Notes under the pieces: generated by a model
What the model was told of the DNA's origin: nothing
Seen by the model: the letters and a program-made list of their open reading frames with translations, nothing else
Database searches by the model: none
Program-made: the position numbers and the translations under genes
Shown here: positions 11,819-24,771 of the stretch, one piece after another
Position numbering within the stretch: position 1 is the stretch's first letter
Layout: each line of letters begins with the position of its first letter
Assembly (NCBI GenBank): GCA_009761415.1
Contig: QUOL01000018.1
Span: forward strand, 186,001 to 250,000
From: Sarcomyxa edulis
Lineage: Eukaryota; Basidiomycota; Agaricomycetes; Agaricales; Mycenaceae
Length of the DNA stretch: 64,000 bases
Reading direction: 5' to 3'

Positions 11819-13855
11819 ATGCCTGCAAAGTACTCGCACGTCAAAAAGAGGTCCGTCTCTGGACTACGCAAAAAGTCGAACGGGAGCGACCAGTCCAAGG
11901 ATGGCCATCGCCCCAACCAACTCCATCGATCCACTAACCCACACGTCGATCGGAGTATTACCCAGGCAATGTCTGCTGTCTCACAGCTCGAGCGTGCCAT
12001 CGCCCGCATCCTTCTCATTCGCTACGAACAAGATATCGCACGTCTCTTTTCTACTCGTTTATACAGTATCGCACTCGTTCACCTTCCTACTTTCATGATG
12101 CGTTGTGTCACCGTCTGCGGACCTAGTTGGCCAGCGTATAACTCCGACTGTGAGGAGATCAAAGATTTCTTTCGTGCAGCTATCAGTATGGATATGAGAC
12201 AAGCCGGGGAGAGAGTTGCCACGAAGAGTGTCTTGTGGTCTTACACGGCTCTACGGCATTTTGTACGAGTCTCTACCTCTTAATCGACTTTGTTATACTG
12301 ATAACTGACATAGGCTATGTCAAACAATGTCCCGATCTGCCCAAAACGCGGCCTTCATTCCCTCCGTCTGTTGCCTTACTTTCCGGCTCTGAAAGCACAT
12401 CTCGATGTCCTTGAGTCGATGCCTTCTGCCTCTTTCTCGAAGCCCCCCCACTTAGGTACACTACTCGAAGGTCAAGAGGCCCTTCAAGGAGCTTGCGAGC
12501 AAAAATACGGTCGCTTGAACGATCGTTCCAACGTCCCTCATGAATGGGATCGTGACTGGCGAGAGAAAATCCGCATCGGCTACGAAAAAGTAACTCAAAC
12601 GCTATGGCGTGTCGCCTCAGAATTCGACGTGCGGGGTTATGGAATGGTGCTTCGAGAGAAATTGACGACCAAGTGGTGTGATTGTGGCTGCTCGACGGAT
12701 CATCTTGGTGAAGTATGCGAAAAGACGGTGAGGGATGACGAGGAGGAGAGTGGGGTCCGGTCAGGGAAACAACGCGAGTGGGATGGGAGAGGCAGCGGTG
12801 TGTATGGTTGGGAAACGGAAGAAGAAGAGGATATATGGGAAATGGAACTTGATTTTGGTGGATTGGAGCCAGATGAGTGCGAAGAAGGCCTTGATGCTGA
12901 TATGACTATCGGTGAGCTGATGGAATGGCGCTATCTGAAAGCCGAACGGGAGAAGGAGGAAGTGAGGAGGTTTCTTTTTCCTCGTGTCTGCTTGTCTTTT
13001 TTGATATCGTTATCTGGTTTCTATTTAGGGGAACGTAGCGTTTCGCAAGGGCGACTATGGGGCTGCTGTGAAACATTACGAAAGCGCCCATCTGACTGAA
13101 CCCGAATTGCCTCATTATCAACTGAATCTCGCAGCGGCTCATCTGAAACTATGCAAGTTCGTGCCTCGTGCCCTTCATCATTGTCGTGTATAATCTCATA
13201 TCCTACAGCTGGATGGAAGCTGAAAAAGCCTGCACCAAAGCCTTAGGGCAGCATAGGAGCAGTAAGGGTTACTTCCGACGCGCCCGAGCACGGAAAATGC
13301 AAGGTCGCTCAGAAGAAGCTATCAAAGGTATGCATGTGCTCTGCAGCTTGTTCAATCCTTCGTAGCTCACGCTCGAAAGACCTCCGCGCCGTGCTAAAAT
13401 TGCAACCCACGAACTCCGAAGCCATGTCGGAATTATCCTCCCTCCTCCCTCCCGATCCAGGCCCAAATTCAGCAGAAGACCTCATAGCCTCCTCTTCATC
13501 AAAACCCAAACCCACGGTCCCCTCCATGTCCATGAGCGAATACGAACGACTACGTGTACCCAAACCAAAGCCACCCAAACAACTCCCGTTCCCTCGGACT
13601 AAAGCAGACGACAGAAAACTCAAGATCATATTGGTGCCCGTGCCTTGTCCGGGTCCTTGCGATCAGAATCATAATCCCTATCATCACCCTCACCCTCACC
13701 CTCATTCTCATCCCTCTCCTTCACTTTCACCTCGTGGAAAGGACAATCAACAGTCGACTAACGACAAAGGAAAAGGTTTGGAGTACTCGCGGTCACAAGC
13801 TGAGGCTTCCGCCTATCCTAGTTGGGATAGGTATATTGTGAAGCGGGTGGAGTGA
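11819..13855 (+). CDS. TPR-repeat protein, co-chaperone-like
   Basis: Five exons join in frame (introns at about 12265-12313, 12961-13027, 13155-13209 and 13329-13379). The N-terminal ~300 residues are unrecognised. They include a cysteine/histidine cluster, CDCGC then HLGEVC (about 12678-12720), that might bind metal, and a very acidic stretch (about 12815-12890). The C-terminal half has a clear tetratricopeptide array starting GNVAFRKGDYGAAVKHYESA, then LNLAAAHLKL, MEAEKACTKAL, and KGYFRRARARKMQGRSEEAI, which resembles Hsp70/Hsp90-binding TPR domains. The tail is proline-, serine- and histidine-rich with a run of HP dipeptides (about 13680-13715) and ends SWDRYIVKRVE. A role in protein-protein contacts or chaperone binding is inferred; the target is unknown. 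Confidence 0.82.
13682..13730 (+). repeat. Short CACCCT tandem repeat in coding sequence
   Basis: Imperfect hexamer repeats of the CACCCT type encode alternating His-Pro residues in the tail of the TPR protein. Such tracts are prone to length change. Confidence 0.7.
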
Positions 13856-14426
13856 ACCGTTGGTGCGTACGATGTGTCTTCACTCTCCGTTCTTTTTCTT
13901 TGATTTGTGTATTTATATCCATGCATCATATTGTTGTGCGCCCTTGTTCTCAAGACTTCCCTCAGATAAATAACACATCGGCAAGTACACATGGAGGTAG
14001 ACTATCAGTACTAACTATCTTCAAGCAGACTAATACATACGAGACTATGTCCACCCCGGTCTGACTACCGATACGATCATGGCGATTCCCCGGTGATTTG
14101 CCAGTTTTCCTTGGGTTGCGCCTTCGATAGAGCCGGTCGAGTCTTCGGCTGCAGATCCCAGCACTGACGACTATGCGATAGACATGATGATTGAGCGTCA
14201 TCTCTCAGATCCCCTTGAGCGCTCTCATTCCTTCCGAACTTTCCAGAGCAGGTTGCGATACCGCACGTTTTTCTGATGCTATGTACAAGTTGCCTCACGA
14301 AAGTAGCGGTCAGCGAACGCAGAGGATCCCCGTAGAATTGTGAATAACTAGGTACTACCGTAGGCAAGAAGTCGAATTAGGTCGATGTATCCTCGTTGTC
14401 GCTCTTCTTCGTGGTGTACGTAGGGC

Positions 14427-17392
14427 TCACTCGAGATGTTTCTCCTCATCGACGGCGTCTTCCACCACTGCGGCCTGGTCCTTCTCAGCACCAGGCCAAG
14501 CCTCCTCATGAAGAAGACCCATCTGAGAAGTATCCCAACCGTTAGCTTCCAAATACTCGCGGAACAAACGGTCTTCTTCGATCATGCCGTCGTGGCTCAA
14601 AGGTTTGACGAAAAAGAAGGTGATCAACGCTGATAAGACTGCCATACCTGTCGGAAGATGAGCCGATTTGTGTCAGAGCTCAAAGATATTCGAGTATCTC
14701 GGATTAGGATTATTCACCACTACCGACCCAGAATGGTCCAGTATTTCCTCTTGCAACGTTATGTTTTCCGAAAGCCTTGATCATAGGAGGGAAGGCTTGA
14801 GAACCAAGTAGAAGTTAAGAGAAGACTGTGCGATTAATGATCATGAAATGTACCAACCCCATGTTCCCACAAACGCTGCAATGGGTTAGTGACATCGATT
14901 AACTGCAACAATTCAAACACAAGATGCTGCTACATACCACCGACTTTGCCTATAGCAGCCGCGATCCCGTAAAATTGACCCCGAACGGCCGTGGGGCTGG
15001 ACTTGGCGGCCAACAGACCGAGACAATTCCCGGGTCCAAGTTCACCGAAACTAAGAAATACTCCGTATACGACCTAGTGTAAACAGCGAGTGGTTAGTCG
15101 ACGACAATTATGAGGTATCAGAAAACGTACAGCAAATGCACCAATGTGTTTCGTCAGCCTGGATATCAACGAATAGTCAGCGCTTCTGACGTAAATCATT
15201 CTCAGAAGGTTTAGATTCACTGAGTATAGAGACCGCTCATGATGAATCCAATGATGGCCTGTAGAAGAAGGCCCGTTATCTAGTTCAACGACGTTAGCGC
15301 GGTATGTATATAAATGACTACCACAGCACGAACCATGGTGTACTTGGGACCTAAGTAGTCTGAACGAATTTATCGATAACGTGATATACAACCTGATCGT
15401 GTCTTGACTTACCAACTACAAAAGCGCCCCCTAGCGTTCCTGGAGGATCATGAGACTCGCCGGTATGACAAGAGACTGAACACCTCTCACCTGGCATGTC
15501 GAATAAGCTGTGGGCCCGATCTACAGTTCAAGGGGCTATCATTGAGCGTGACTACTGAGATACTCACTTTATGACGACGGCCCAGCCAAAAACAACTGTG
15601 AGTGAGGTTGCGCCACCAGTTATACTGCGGTCGCATGAGCTCGAATCGTATAAGATTTGAGTCGCGTCAGTCTACTTACTTGTTGATGATGATGGAGGAA
15701 TAAATCCCGAACTTGATGTGTCATATCAATTTCTGGAACAGATTCAGGTAAGTGAAGAGAAGACTAACGGGATACCTATGTAGACCGAAGAGACAAAAGG
15801 TCAGCCATAACGTCTAAACTAATAGTAACGGAACGTACGTGATAAAATCATATAGGAACCTGGTCCCAAGGATTGATTTTCATCAATATGCCACGAATAG
15901 ACATGGACAAACGACGACTAACCAAGTCCCAGAAATGGCAGCCAACCTCAACCCGTATCGCCGGAGAATAAGCATATACGGAATACGTGCGCGCTTCATT
16001 GAATCTTTCTTATACCGCTCGGGTTCATCGATGGTGAATCGCCAGATGAATACAGCTATAGCGGGGATCATGCCCAGTCCCAGGGATATGCGCCACACGG
16101 CACGTAGGTGGTGTTCGCCAAAGCTAAGGGAAAGTAGGATTCACTTCGGAGCAACGGTCAAATCATAGACAGCGCTTACATCCAAAAGAGGACAAGGGGC
16201 ACGAACGCAGAAACCACAAAGCCGAAGTCGATCATTGAATCTAAAATCAAAATTTATTGTCAGTAGATATATATTCATCGCGAGTAGTACGCACTAGTAG
16301 CCAGTGCAAACCATCGATGTTGCGAATTCTTCGAGATGGTGGATTCTTCGGACTGCTCAGATGCTGACACAGACCCACAAGGGTATTCTGCGCCTACTCC
16401 AACACCAAGCAGAAATCTACGGTGATCCGCGTCAATGAAAGCTGCATAATGAGATACTGAGATAAATACATACCTGCAAGCGCTAAGCATAGCCAACATG
16501 CCACTGAAACTATGGTGTGCCCCCGACGATGCAGCCGATAGACCAGAGAAAAGGGCTACGATACCTGTGGCAGCCATCTTGATAGCATGGGTAACTATCA
16601 GAACATTGTGAACCAGGCTAGAGAGAGATATATGGAGACGCACCATCCCGAACTTTCGTCCAATCTTGTCAGATATGTAGCCGAAAGTCAGCTTATATGG
16701 TAAATAGAACATGAATCTCAAAACAGAAACTCAGGTATCATGGGTATGCCTACCATGCCGACAATAGTACCGGCAAACGCAACACTATTGAGGATGTTAC
16801 TGTAGTTGTTCTTCGCCAACGCCTCTGCGCCGTATATACGAGTAAGCACTATTGCATATTTCGTCAGCGCTCATGGTCAAGGGAGCTCGCTAGCTTGTAC
16901 AGACGAGTGTTAACTGTGAACATCGCCTCAACAAGGTAAGAATTGCCATCATTGATACTCATTACGCACCTTGGCCGATGACTCCATTGGCATAGCCTGT
17001 AACAGAAGAAACAAAGTCAAGGTTCGAATGACTCTCGTATCGAATTAGACATGCCATCTGAAAATAGAGCTGTCCCACAACTGCGCAAAAACTCAGAACG
17101 AAACTGATTCCATGTAGATGCCGCATACTCACGCGAAAATGAGAGATACACCCTTTATCTTCGATTTCAAAGCCATGGGAGGAGTTACGAAGGCGAATGC
17201 CTTCTCAAGACCCGGTTGGAGTCCCTACTAATATGCTAGTTTTTGGCTTTGATGCTGAAGCATGTCATGCTGTTAACCGGCCTGAGCGCGCGGGGATATA
17301 GATACACACACGCTGGTCCGTCTAATGAAGACACGTTTTGAGTCAGCGAAGGGGAAATAAGATTCTTCGGCTACGCACCTGCTACTGTGCAT
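14427..17392 (-). CDS. MFS transporter, GIT1/PHO84-like phosphate family
   Basis: Twelve-helix major facilitator of the plasma membrane. The best family fit is the phosphate:H+ symporter group containing glycerophosphoinositol permease Git1. Seen in order: [13 protein letters not shown] (17150-17220), [11 protein letters not shown] (near 17000-17070), [20 protein letters not shown] (near 16800), the MFS loop signature [13 protein letters not shown] (about 16645-16690), [20 protein letters not shown] (about 16370-16425), HRWFALAT (near 16310), [20 protein letters not shown] with DEPERYK (16030-16095), and a last helix before an acidic C-tail ending EKHLE. About a dozen short introns are needed. 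One, around 16985-17055, seems to use a GC..AG border. The 5' end is uncertain: 17392 is the furthest reasonable ATG, and the conserved part starts near 17220. Confidence 0.82.
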
Positions 17393-19263
17393 TCCGAGCG
17401 ATATTCCTGAAGAGTCCTACATATATAGGGCCTATCCTGTTGGCCTTGAATTTATAGTACCAGCGGTCGTATATTTTATTATGAAAACTTTCTGCTCAAG
17501 TCGAGCCTGCGCACGTTCGCTTGTCTTGATGTTCTTGATCCGGACTCGTTTGGGAGGCCTCCCTTCTTGCTCCCAGCCTACTCCCTTTGGCCAACCTTCG
17601 AAGCTTCAGCGCTCTTCAGCGCGCAAGCATCACTTTCTGAGAAATACGGCACTCGGCTTGGTGAGACTGACCGTTGACTGACCCACTCCATAGCACTGCT
17701 CGGCATCCCCACAATTGGAACATCAATTACTAGTTCGTTTATACTCGAGATTTAGGACAAGCAGAGATTCGGGATGTCGAGTTTTCTACCACATCGATGG
17801 ACTCATTGCGATATTGTAGTATGGTGCATGAGCGTTGAGCGGAAGCGGCATCACAAACGGAGGCCGGGCGAACATGGAATCTGCGTCTTTTTCCGTTTGA
17901 ACGTTTACACAAACGACAAAAGATCTACATTGGCCAGCTAGCTACTAGCAGCTTATATCGACTCAACGTCTTCGAATCCGACTTTTGTTGCTCTTAACTG
18001 TCCTAAACCCTCTTATCGGATCAACTCATTGCCAGCACAGACTATGGGGTCAGCTAAGTCTCTTACGATCCAGGCAGGCTTGCTTCTGGCACTACAGTGC
18101 ACGCGTTTAGAACTCCAAGAGACGCGTTTTCGCTCTGGATTCTAGCTAGTCTAGAACAATGGTCACCCGTAACGAATATAGCGACTTGTGGTACGTGAAG
18201 AGATGGTCAACCACATTCTGTAATCGAACACAACGTTGAGGCTGATAGTCGATGTCTTCAGATCGAGAACTGATACCGCACAGGATCAGAAAAGGCGATT
18301 CACTCTCATACCTAGCCTAGTATCAACGTTCTTATCTCATGAGAGAAGGCATCGAAGTTGATTCTGCTGTTAACCACTGGCATGATGCTCAGCGTCTCGG
18401 ATATATATATAACATTGAGGTATGTTCTTGCGATCATATATACTCTTACCACGATGACTTCTGAATCTCTCTGCTATTGTCGAAGCAGCACTTCAGCAAT
18501 GTTTTCCAGGATGTGCATGCAGTTCATCGGTAGGGGCTGAAACTCCGATTGATTTCTGTCGATCACAGACGTCGTCCACTTTTACTGTTATCGTAGAGGA
18601 CTCCTCAGCGCCCATGAATCACTAACCTCTTCCGCGACGGATGACTGCCACTCCCCTCCTTTCTAGTGCCTCTACCTTCCGTTCGCCATTCCGTTCACTA
18701 TCTTGTCGCTGATTCTACGGATCAACTGTGCTATACCCATCACGCCCCCACGTTGTAATCATACCCCACCATTCAAATTTTTTGTTATCGTGTACGCCCC
18801 ATAATACGAGGTTCTCCCGCATCTCAACGTTCCACGCCCGAGCCGTTCGATTGGACAGTCTAGACGCTCTTAGACTGTATTTCTCATGTCAGTGGTATAT
18901 TTGCCTCAACTTTCGTGATGGCTTCTCGTCATGGTGTCCTATGGGGAACGGGAGTTTGATGGTTGCGGTGACTCACCTCGGACTACATCCCTTCAACCAC
19001 CGTATGGACCAAGTGCAGAGGAGGATCGCGAGAAGGGACAAGGAAGATACGACTGCGATTCTATATGTAAAGAGAAAGCCCAATGGAGTTTTAAGTAGTC
19101 TGGTGCCCCGATAAGTAAAAAAAATGAAGAATAAAAGAGTGACTCGATAGCAATTAATTCTAAGCAATGATGTTATAGTTTGAGATCGTCATCAGCGCTC
19201 CCTGGACGCGTCCTCCGGCCTCTACTCGAAAGTCAATATGATTCAGATATCATAGACCACTCA
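17393..19263. other. Intergenic region with paired ACGCGT sites
   Basis: About 1.9 kb with no supported gene. Two ACGCGT hexamers at 18101-18106 and 18122-18127 lie 15 bases apart. An open frame at 18728-19114 (+) shows no domain. Confidence 0.45.
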
Positions 19264-19922
19264 CTACCGATCCGTGAAAATTCCCGGTACATCCTTCATT
19301 TCGAGCAGAATGACCCCCGCCTCTTCCAATTCAGCCTCAATTTCGGAAGCAATCTCCTCCGCCGGCGTTATACTCCCGCCATTCCACACCTCAATTCGAT
19401 CGTATGTCGCATGGGCATCTTTGATCAACAAGACTTCGTTGCCCCTCCCGAGTGCAGCACTGCATGTAGCTCTTACGCAAAAATCGCTTTGCATTCCGAC
19501 GACGACAATCTCCGCTTCGGATGGGATAAGGTCTCCCAATTTCGTGCCAGCGAATGCGTTGTTTTTATTTTTGTTGAGAACAGGTTCATTTTTCTATGAT
19601 AGTGTATATAGACGCGTGAGTCAGAGAAGATGGAGTACATCAATATTACAGCCATGCTCACAAGAGGCGGGAACATAAGCTGCCAACCCGGCGTATTTGG
19701 TTCATCCTGTTCCCCAAATTCACCACAATTACGAATATGAATAACAAGCGGAGGAGGCTTTGCGCTACGAGCTTGGGAGAGTATTCGCGAAATGTTATGG
19801 CGTATCATGGGCGCAGAAGGTACGCCTCGAGGTGGATCTGACAGAGGTGCTACCTGTGTATCGAGGAGGAGAAGCACACACCGTGCAGGAGTGACGGTGT
19901 CATGCAATGCCGAGGATGGCAT
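19264..19922 (-). CDS. Isochorismatase-family cysteine hydrolase
   Basis: Small alpha/beta hydrolase of the isochorismatase / nicotinamidase / ureidoacrylate-amidase fold. The three catalytic positions can be read: Asp in LLLLDTQ (near 19860), Lys in the stretch EPVLNKNKNNAFAGT just after the intron (near 19560), and the nucleophile Cys in GMQSDFCVRATCSAAL (about 19450-19500). DAHATYD (near 19410) is the usual strand-loop after it. One intron (about 19596-19662) with GTGAGC..TAG borders joins FPPL to KNEPVL in frame. The ATG at 19922 puts the first strand at residue ~15, normal for the family. The protein is about 190 residues long, and the exact substrate cannot be told from sequence. It stands alone, with large gene-poor stretches on both sides. 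Confidence 0.9.
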
Positions 19923-22311
19923 ACTAGCACTTGGGCGATAAAGTTATAGTTACCCAGAATTAGTGGCGATTCGACTGGGAATGAAGGGAAGGGGGAAGAC
20001 CAACAAATGCTATTTATGCGGAATAACATGACGTGCCGATCCGGAAGTAGAACATAGGCACGTGGCAAGCGTGTACTGATATTCGCGTGACATCACGGTC
20101 CTTCGCCTTGCTTTTCCAGCGTGCAGGTGGCCTTGAAATCAACGACAATGACCGAGGGAAAGATGGGACACAGCCAGCTGGAGATAGCCAACTCATCGAT
20201 GTAGGTATATGTATCTCACGACGCGGAAGAACTTTCACCTCTCTCAGAACGGTTTGATAGGTAGCGGCAACGTGGGTTGCATTATAAGTAGACTCTTGAT
20301 ATCAGTTCATCCTGGAGAAGCCCAAGGTATCAGCAAACTGGCATAGAGTTCATTGCGTACCGGTGAGAGTTCCAGGTAACCACCACCAGCAAAGAACCAT
20401 ATGTGCGTAATCGACTGCGATCAAGAAAAACTGAATTGCATCCGAAAGCGAGATAGCGACTCGCGCGCGAACTTGAGCCTGGTCCACTCCTGTACGACAG
20501 AGTTAGGTTAACGCGCCCACAGAGCACAGCCAGAATCTACTTACAATCGTGGATGATAGATTAAGCAATTACATCCTTCTCCACCATCGATCCTCTCCTT
20601 TCACGAATTGGGTGGAAGCGTCTTCTCTGCATCGATCCAGCCCAAATATGTCACTGTCTTGTGATCGACACGAGTAACATAGACCCTTGTCCAATCGAGA
20701 GCATCAGTACATCGACGTACATGAGACGACCATTTGATGTATGACCCGTCCTATCTACTTACTTATCCCCGGGCATCATCCAGCTTGCAGGGAGTCGAAT
20801 ACTTGACGTTCAAGGGTACTCTTCTCATACTGGTCCCGGTAGTCCGAACCGCCACATGGACCCTAATCTTCCAACTTGAGGTCATACCCGGGGGAATTCG
20901 TGTGCTGACCCGATTACCCAAAAGCTTGGTTTAACTTTGGACGACGAGCTGGAAGCCGATTTAGTGCGCGTCGAGGCGATCTTAGAATTTGATGATTGCA
21001 TGTTTACAGTGTTTCACCCATTTCTGGGACAGAAACATTGTGACTTCGAAGGACGAAGTAATCGGCCCGATCGCGAAGAACCTGTGCTAGATAGCGCAAT
21101 GTATCGAGGTCAAAAACTCAAATTTGATTTATGGTGTCTGACAGTGACATCTGAATAAATGAAAGGTGAAGAGGTCTAATTCAAATAGAGGAGGAGGAGT
21201 GTGATGTAGTCACTCACATCACAACGTAAGTAGACTGGTTACATGGACTCAGTTTGGATGATCTATTAGGTGTCCAAGTTCAAAGGGAGTGATTCGGGAA
21301 TATAAGGATCACAATATAGCTTACATACTGCGATAACAAGCCGTGAGTGTGGAAAGGACGCAGTCGGCCGACAGAGTCGCGGGCAAGAGATTTCAAGCGG
21401 GAAGGGAAGGGTTGTACTAGCTGGAACAGGCCTTATCAACGCCACGATTAGATCGAAAACGCAAGACCTGCAAGCAAAAAGCTGACCTACCCAGGGAACG
21501 GCTTAAGCCCTATAGAGGTGCGTCGTAACGTCCCCTCCTCGGCCCCCATGGCTCACTGGCCGAAAGATACATTTCCCGGCATCCAAGCTAGTTGAGAGGA
21601 GGCCACAGTGAGAAGCGAAGGCCACCAATAAAGCCTACTCGTTATCCCAAATACCTTTACACGTGATATTGATACTTGGAAGTCGGGAGGCCGAATTGAA
21701 AACTGTATGTACTACGCGTGCATTGAGAGGTTGTCTGGCCTAGTTATAACGTCAGATGCTGACCTCTAAGAGTCTCTGGAGAGATGATCAGCTAACGCGT
21801 CCTTTTTCCATTGAAAAAAAAAATTCCATGACATACCGCCGTGTTTTGAACTGATAGAATCTAAGAGCAAAAAAGGAGACGCGTTCAACATCAAACGCGT
21901 GTTTTGAGACGGGTACTCAATGGTATGGCTCTTGGACTCTGGCCATATCGTATCGCGCCGTCGTTGATCTTGGTGTGTACTTGTAGCAGTGCGACGCTTG
22001 TCAGTCAGTCAGGTTGCAGTCAGGTAGAAATCTATAATCTTGTGGGAGCCCTGCAGTCACTGGCAGGACGCGTGGACTTTTGGAAGATCATCGATTTTCT
22101 GTTCGCGTCCCTAGTGGTCCACGCATAGTACATTTCGTGACGAATCTGAGTTTTCGACGACGCACTAAACCAAGCAGACGTGCAGAGGATGAGGGAAGAG
22201 AACGAAAGATGTGTCAATTTGTTTTTTCTCCTTCGAGCTCTTGCACTCCCCCGCCGGCGATAATTGACCACCGGGTCCCTAAGGCCTAAAAACTAACACC
22301 AAATCCTATAT
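19923..22311. other. Intergenic region, no supported gene
   Basis: About 2.4 kb. Open frames such as 20937-21158 (+) and 20330-20527 (-) have no domains. The right end carries a cluster of ACGCGT hexamers, listed separately. Confidence 0.45.
21795..22073. promoter_or_regulatory. Cluster of four ACGCGT (MCB-type) hexamers
   Basis: ACGCGT occurs at 21795-21800, 21879-21884, 21895-21900 and 22068-22073. This palindrome is the Mlu I cell-cycle box bound by MBF in yeasts. By chance it is expected about once in 4 kb. No start codon of a confident gene lies just downstream: the MYND gene ends here on the other strand. The site function is therefore inference only. Confidence 0.35.
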
Positions 22312-23322
22312 TCAGGCTTTACACGTTGGTTTATGTCTAGGCCAGTCTAACTTCTGACAACCTCTCTCTTTGTACGTCGGAGAGCAATAATTGATCTTCT
22401 TACATCTTCCGCATCTCATCAACATTTCCGCGTCTTCCCTGCCACAGAACCCACAACAAAATTGTTCTCTGTCCTTCCTCCTCTTATCTTCCTTTGCTAA
22501 TGCCTCCCTGAAACCTTTCCCGATTCCCGCCCCGAAACCTTGTATGATCCTCCCGGCCATGAACCTGACGGTAAGCCCGTCGCCTTCCTTAACATCGACA
22601 TTTCCCCCATGAGTTAGGAACCATTCGAACGCCTCGGTAGCGCGTTCAATTGTTTCTGGGTCCCTATTCCAGATCTGTATGATTTCATGTCCGCATGTCC
22701 CGCCATACCGGTTACGATTGTTGACGTCACCACCTGCATCGTTCAATAACTGGGCGAACGCAAGATCAAGTTGAGGTTTCGTAGAGATAGAATGCGAGAG
22801 TGCGGTCGTCCCCGAGGCGTCTGTACCGTTGACGGGGACTTTGACTGTGCTGATGAGCCAAGATGTGATATAGATGTAGTCCATGCGTTGACGGGGAAAT
22901 ATCGCGGAAAAGAGTAGGAGGAGATTATATATGGGAACACGGGTTGGACCCCATCGCATCGCGTATAATTCTTCTGCTACCCTAGAGCGAGCGAGCGAGT
23001 CTGAGAGGCCTGTACCTTGAAGCTGAGAGATGCGTTCGTTGAACTCTCGGATGATGACTTCCAGATCTCCTTCTTGGAGAAGTAGCCCATAATCGTCGAG
23101 GTCCCGGCTAGGCTCCATGCAATTTGAAGTACAGTAGCTACGAAGACGCTGCGACTCCACGCCTTTCAATATGCCATTCGTTTCTAGAAGTTCCTCTAAC
23201 GACCTTTCGGGAAAAAGTCGTCTGAACATGGCCCGGCAGAAACCAGGATGGCAGGCTTACCTTCCCCCACCAAATGCTACCATCTCAGCCGCGCGTAGAC
23301 TTGCCTGCGTTCGTCCGTCCAT
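22312..23322 (-). CDS. MYND-type zinc finger protein
   Basis: About 320 residues, of a family that is abundant in agaricomycetes. The C-terminus has a full MYND finger: C-x2-C in CCGFCG, C-x2-C in MRCGRCKK, then YCS, a GCQKLDW stretch and HKPTC (about 22315-22440). Upstream, near 22700-22840, 'GTTALSHSISTKPQLDLAFAQLL' and 'NNRNRYGGT' look like degenerate ankyrin-type repeats. A short intron (about 23209-23247, only 39 nt) joins an N-terminal exon RTQASLRAAEMVAFGGGR to RLFPERSLEELL. The start at 23322 is the nearest ATG in that exon, but an open frame continues upstream to 23463. MYND fingers bind proline-rich partners; the specific role is unknown. Confidence 0.75.
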
Positions 23323-23540
23323 AACTGTGACGACTTCGTATTTGCGTCCAGAAGAAAAGGAGTCGTCGCGCCACTGAAAACTTAAATTACACGTAACAAT
23401 CACGTGATTCTTGATTTCTCCCCATCCGGACAAAAACTCCTCGACGTTGAGAGAAACTGACAAAGCGCGAAATGGTCAATAAAGTCTACAAAAAGCAACA
23501 AAGTAAAAGGACGAGATGTAAAAAAGTAGTGCTCGGATCA

Positions 23541-24460
23541 TTACTGAGCTAGTAGTTCATGGAACTCCCCATTCTCCACCATCTCCTGTACGATATCTAG
23601 TCCACCGACCAATTCTCCATTGACTATCAATTGAGGGAACGTCGGCCAGTCATTCAATTTCTTTAGCCCTGTTTAAGTGAGATGCATTAGTAGGAAATGA
23701 TGGCGATGACTATGTGGACACTCACCCTGTCGTACATTCTCATCTTCCAAGATATCAAAATACGTGAACTCGACGTTTTGTCCCCGGAGCAGCGCTACCG
23801 TTCGTCTTGAGAACCCGCATCTGGGGCCATCGGGGTTTCCCTTCATAAACAAAACAACTTTACTCTGATTCATCAACTTGCGCAGGCGCTGTTCCAATTC
23901 CTCGGGGGTCTCGCCCTTTTCCTCCAGCACGTACTGGGAGTCAGGAGCTTGAGCTGGGGAGAGGTTGGTTTTGGACTGTGGAGTTAAGAGGGAGGAAGGA
24001 TTTGCATGTTTTGCGAGGGATGTAGTGAGTGCTGCTGCGTCAGCACCAGATATACGATCGAGAAGAGTGTGTCCCTGTGATACACCATTTTGGGGTCAGT
24101 GCTATTGCATGAGGAACGACCTTTGAGCAGTAAGGACTGACGCGAAGTATTATGAACAGCGGAACAGCTTCGACTTCGAAGGACTCTGCGATATCTGCTT
24201 GAGCGTCCGCATCAACCTAGAGAAATCCACAAAAAATATCGATCAGGAGAGAGAAAGTGAGAATTACGAATGCAACGCACCTGCAGAACTAGGATCTTGG
24301 GATACTTCTTGGCCAATTCCTTCACAACTTCGTTCATTTGAGCGCATGGTGCGGCCCAAGGCGCCCAAAAATTTATGAGAGACACTCGTTGAAGGTCCTC
24401 AGAAAGTAAAGATTGGAAGTGTTCCGGGGAAGAGACTTCATGGTGGTTAGTAATTGACAT
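23541..24460 (-). CDS. GRX4: Monothiol glutaredoxin Grx3/4 (PICOT type)
   Basis: Cytosolic/nuclear iron-sulfur carrier that signals iron status. Two domains are visible. The N-terminal thioredoxin-like domain has the modified site WAPWAAPC (near 24350), where the first active-site Cys is Ala as in Grx3/4 proteins. The C-terminal glutaredoxin domain has [16 protein letters not shown] with the monothiol CGFS motif (about 23800-23860), then [26 protein letters not shown] and NGELVGG, the glutathione/Fe-S binding residues. Four short introns are needed (near 24220-24280, 24080-24140, 23670-23730 and possibly one more). The ATG at 24460 is chosen because the base triplet just upstream is TTG. It lies head to tail with Ku70 to its right, both on the minus strand. 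Paralogues GRX3 and GRX4 cannot be told apart. Confidence 0.92.
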
Positions 24461-24771
24461 TTTCAACGTGATTTATTGAGTTTTTTTGGTATAGATCCTG
24501 AGGGAAAGAATTGGCCCGCCGAAGAGACAGAGATGGACGAGTTCGAGGACGAAGGGTTCTGCCTCCAAGCGGTCTAGCTCTTATCGGATAAGATGAGATG
24601 GCGTCATCGGATCTATCCGATCCGACTTTAAGGCTCTTGCCAAACATCTAAGTATAGCAGCCTAAGCAAGGGAGGAAAAGACATATTTATGGGATATAAA
24701 GTACATAGAAATGTCCACGTATAAGCTACCTTCCCACCTCACAAAGCACCTCGAATTTCTGGCCGGAAAAT

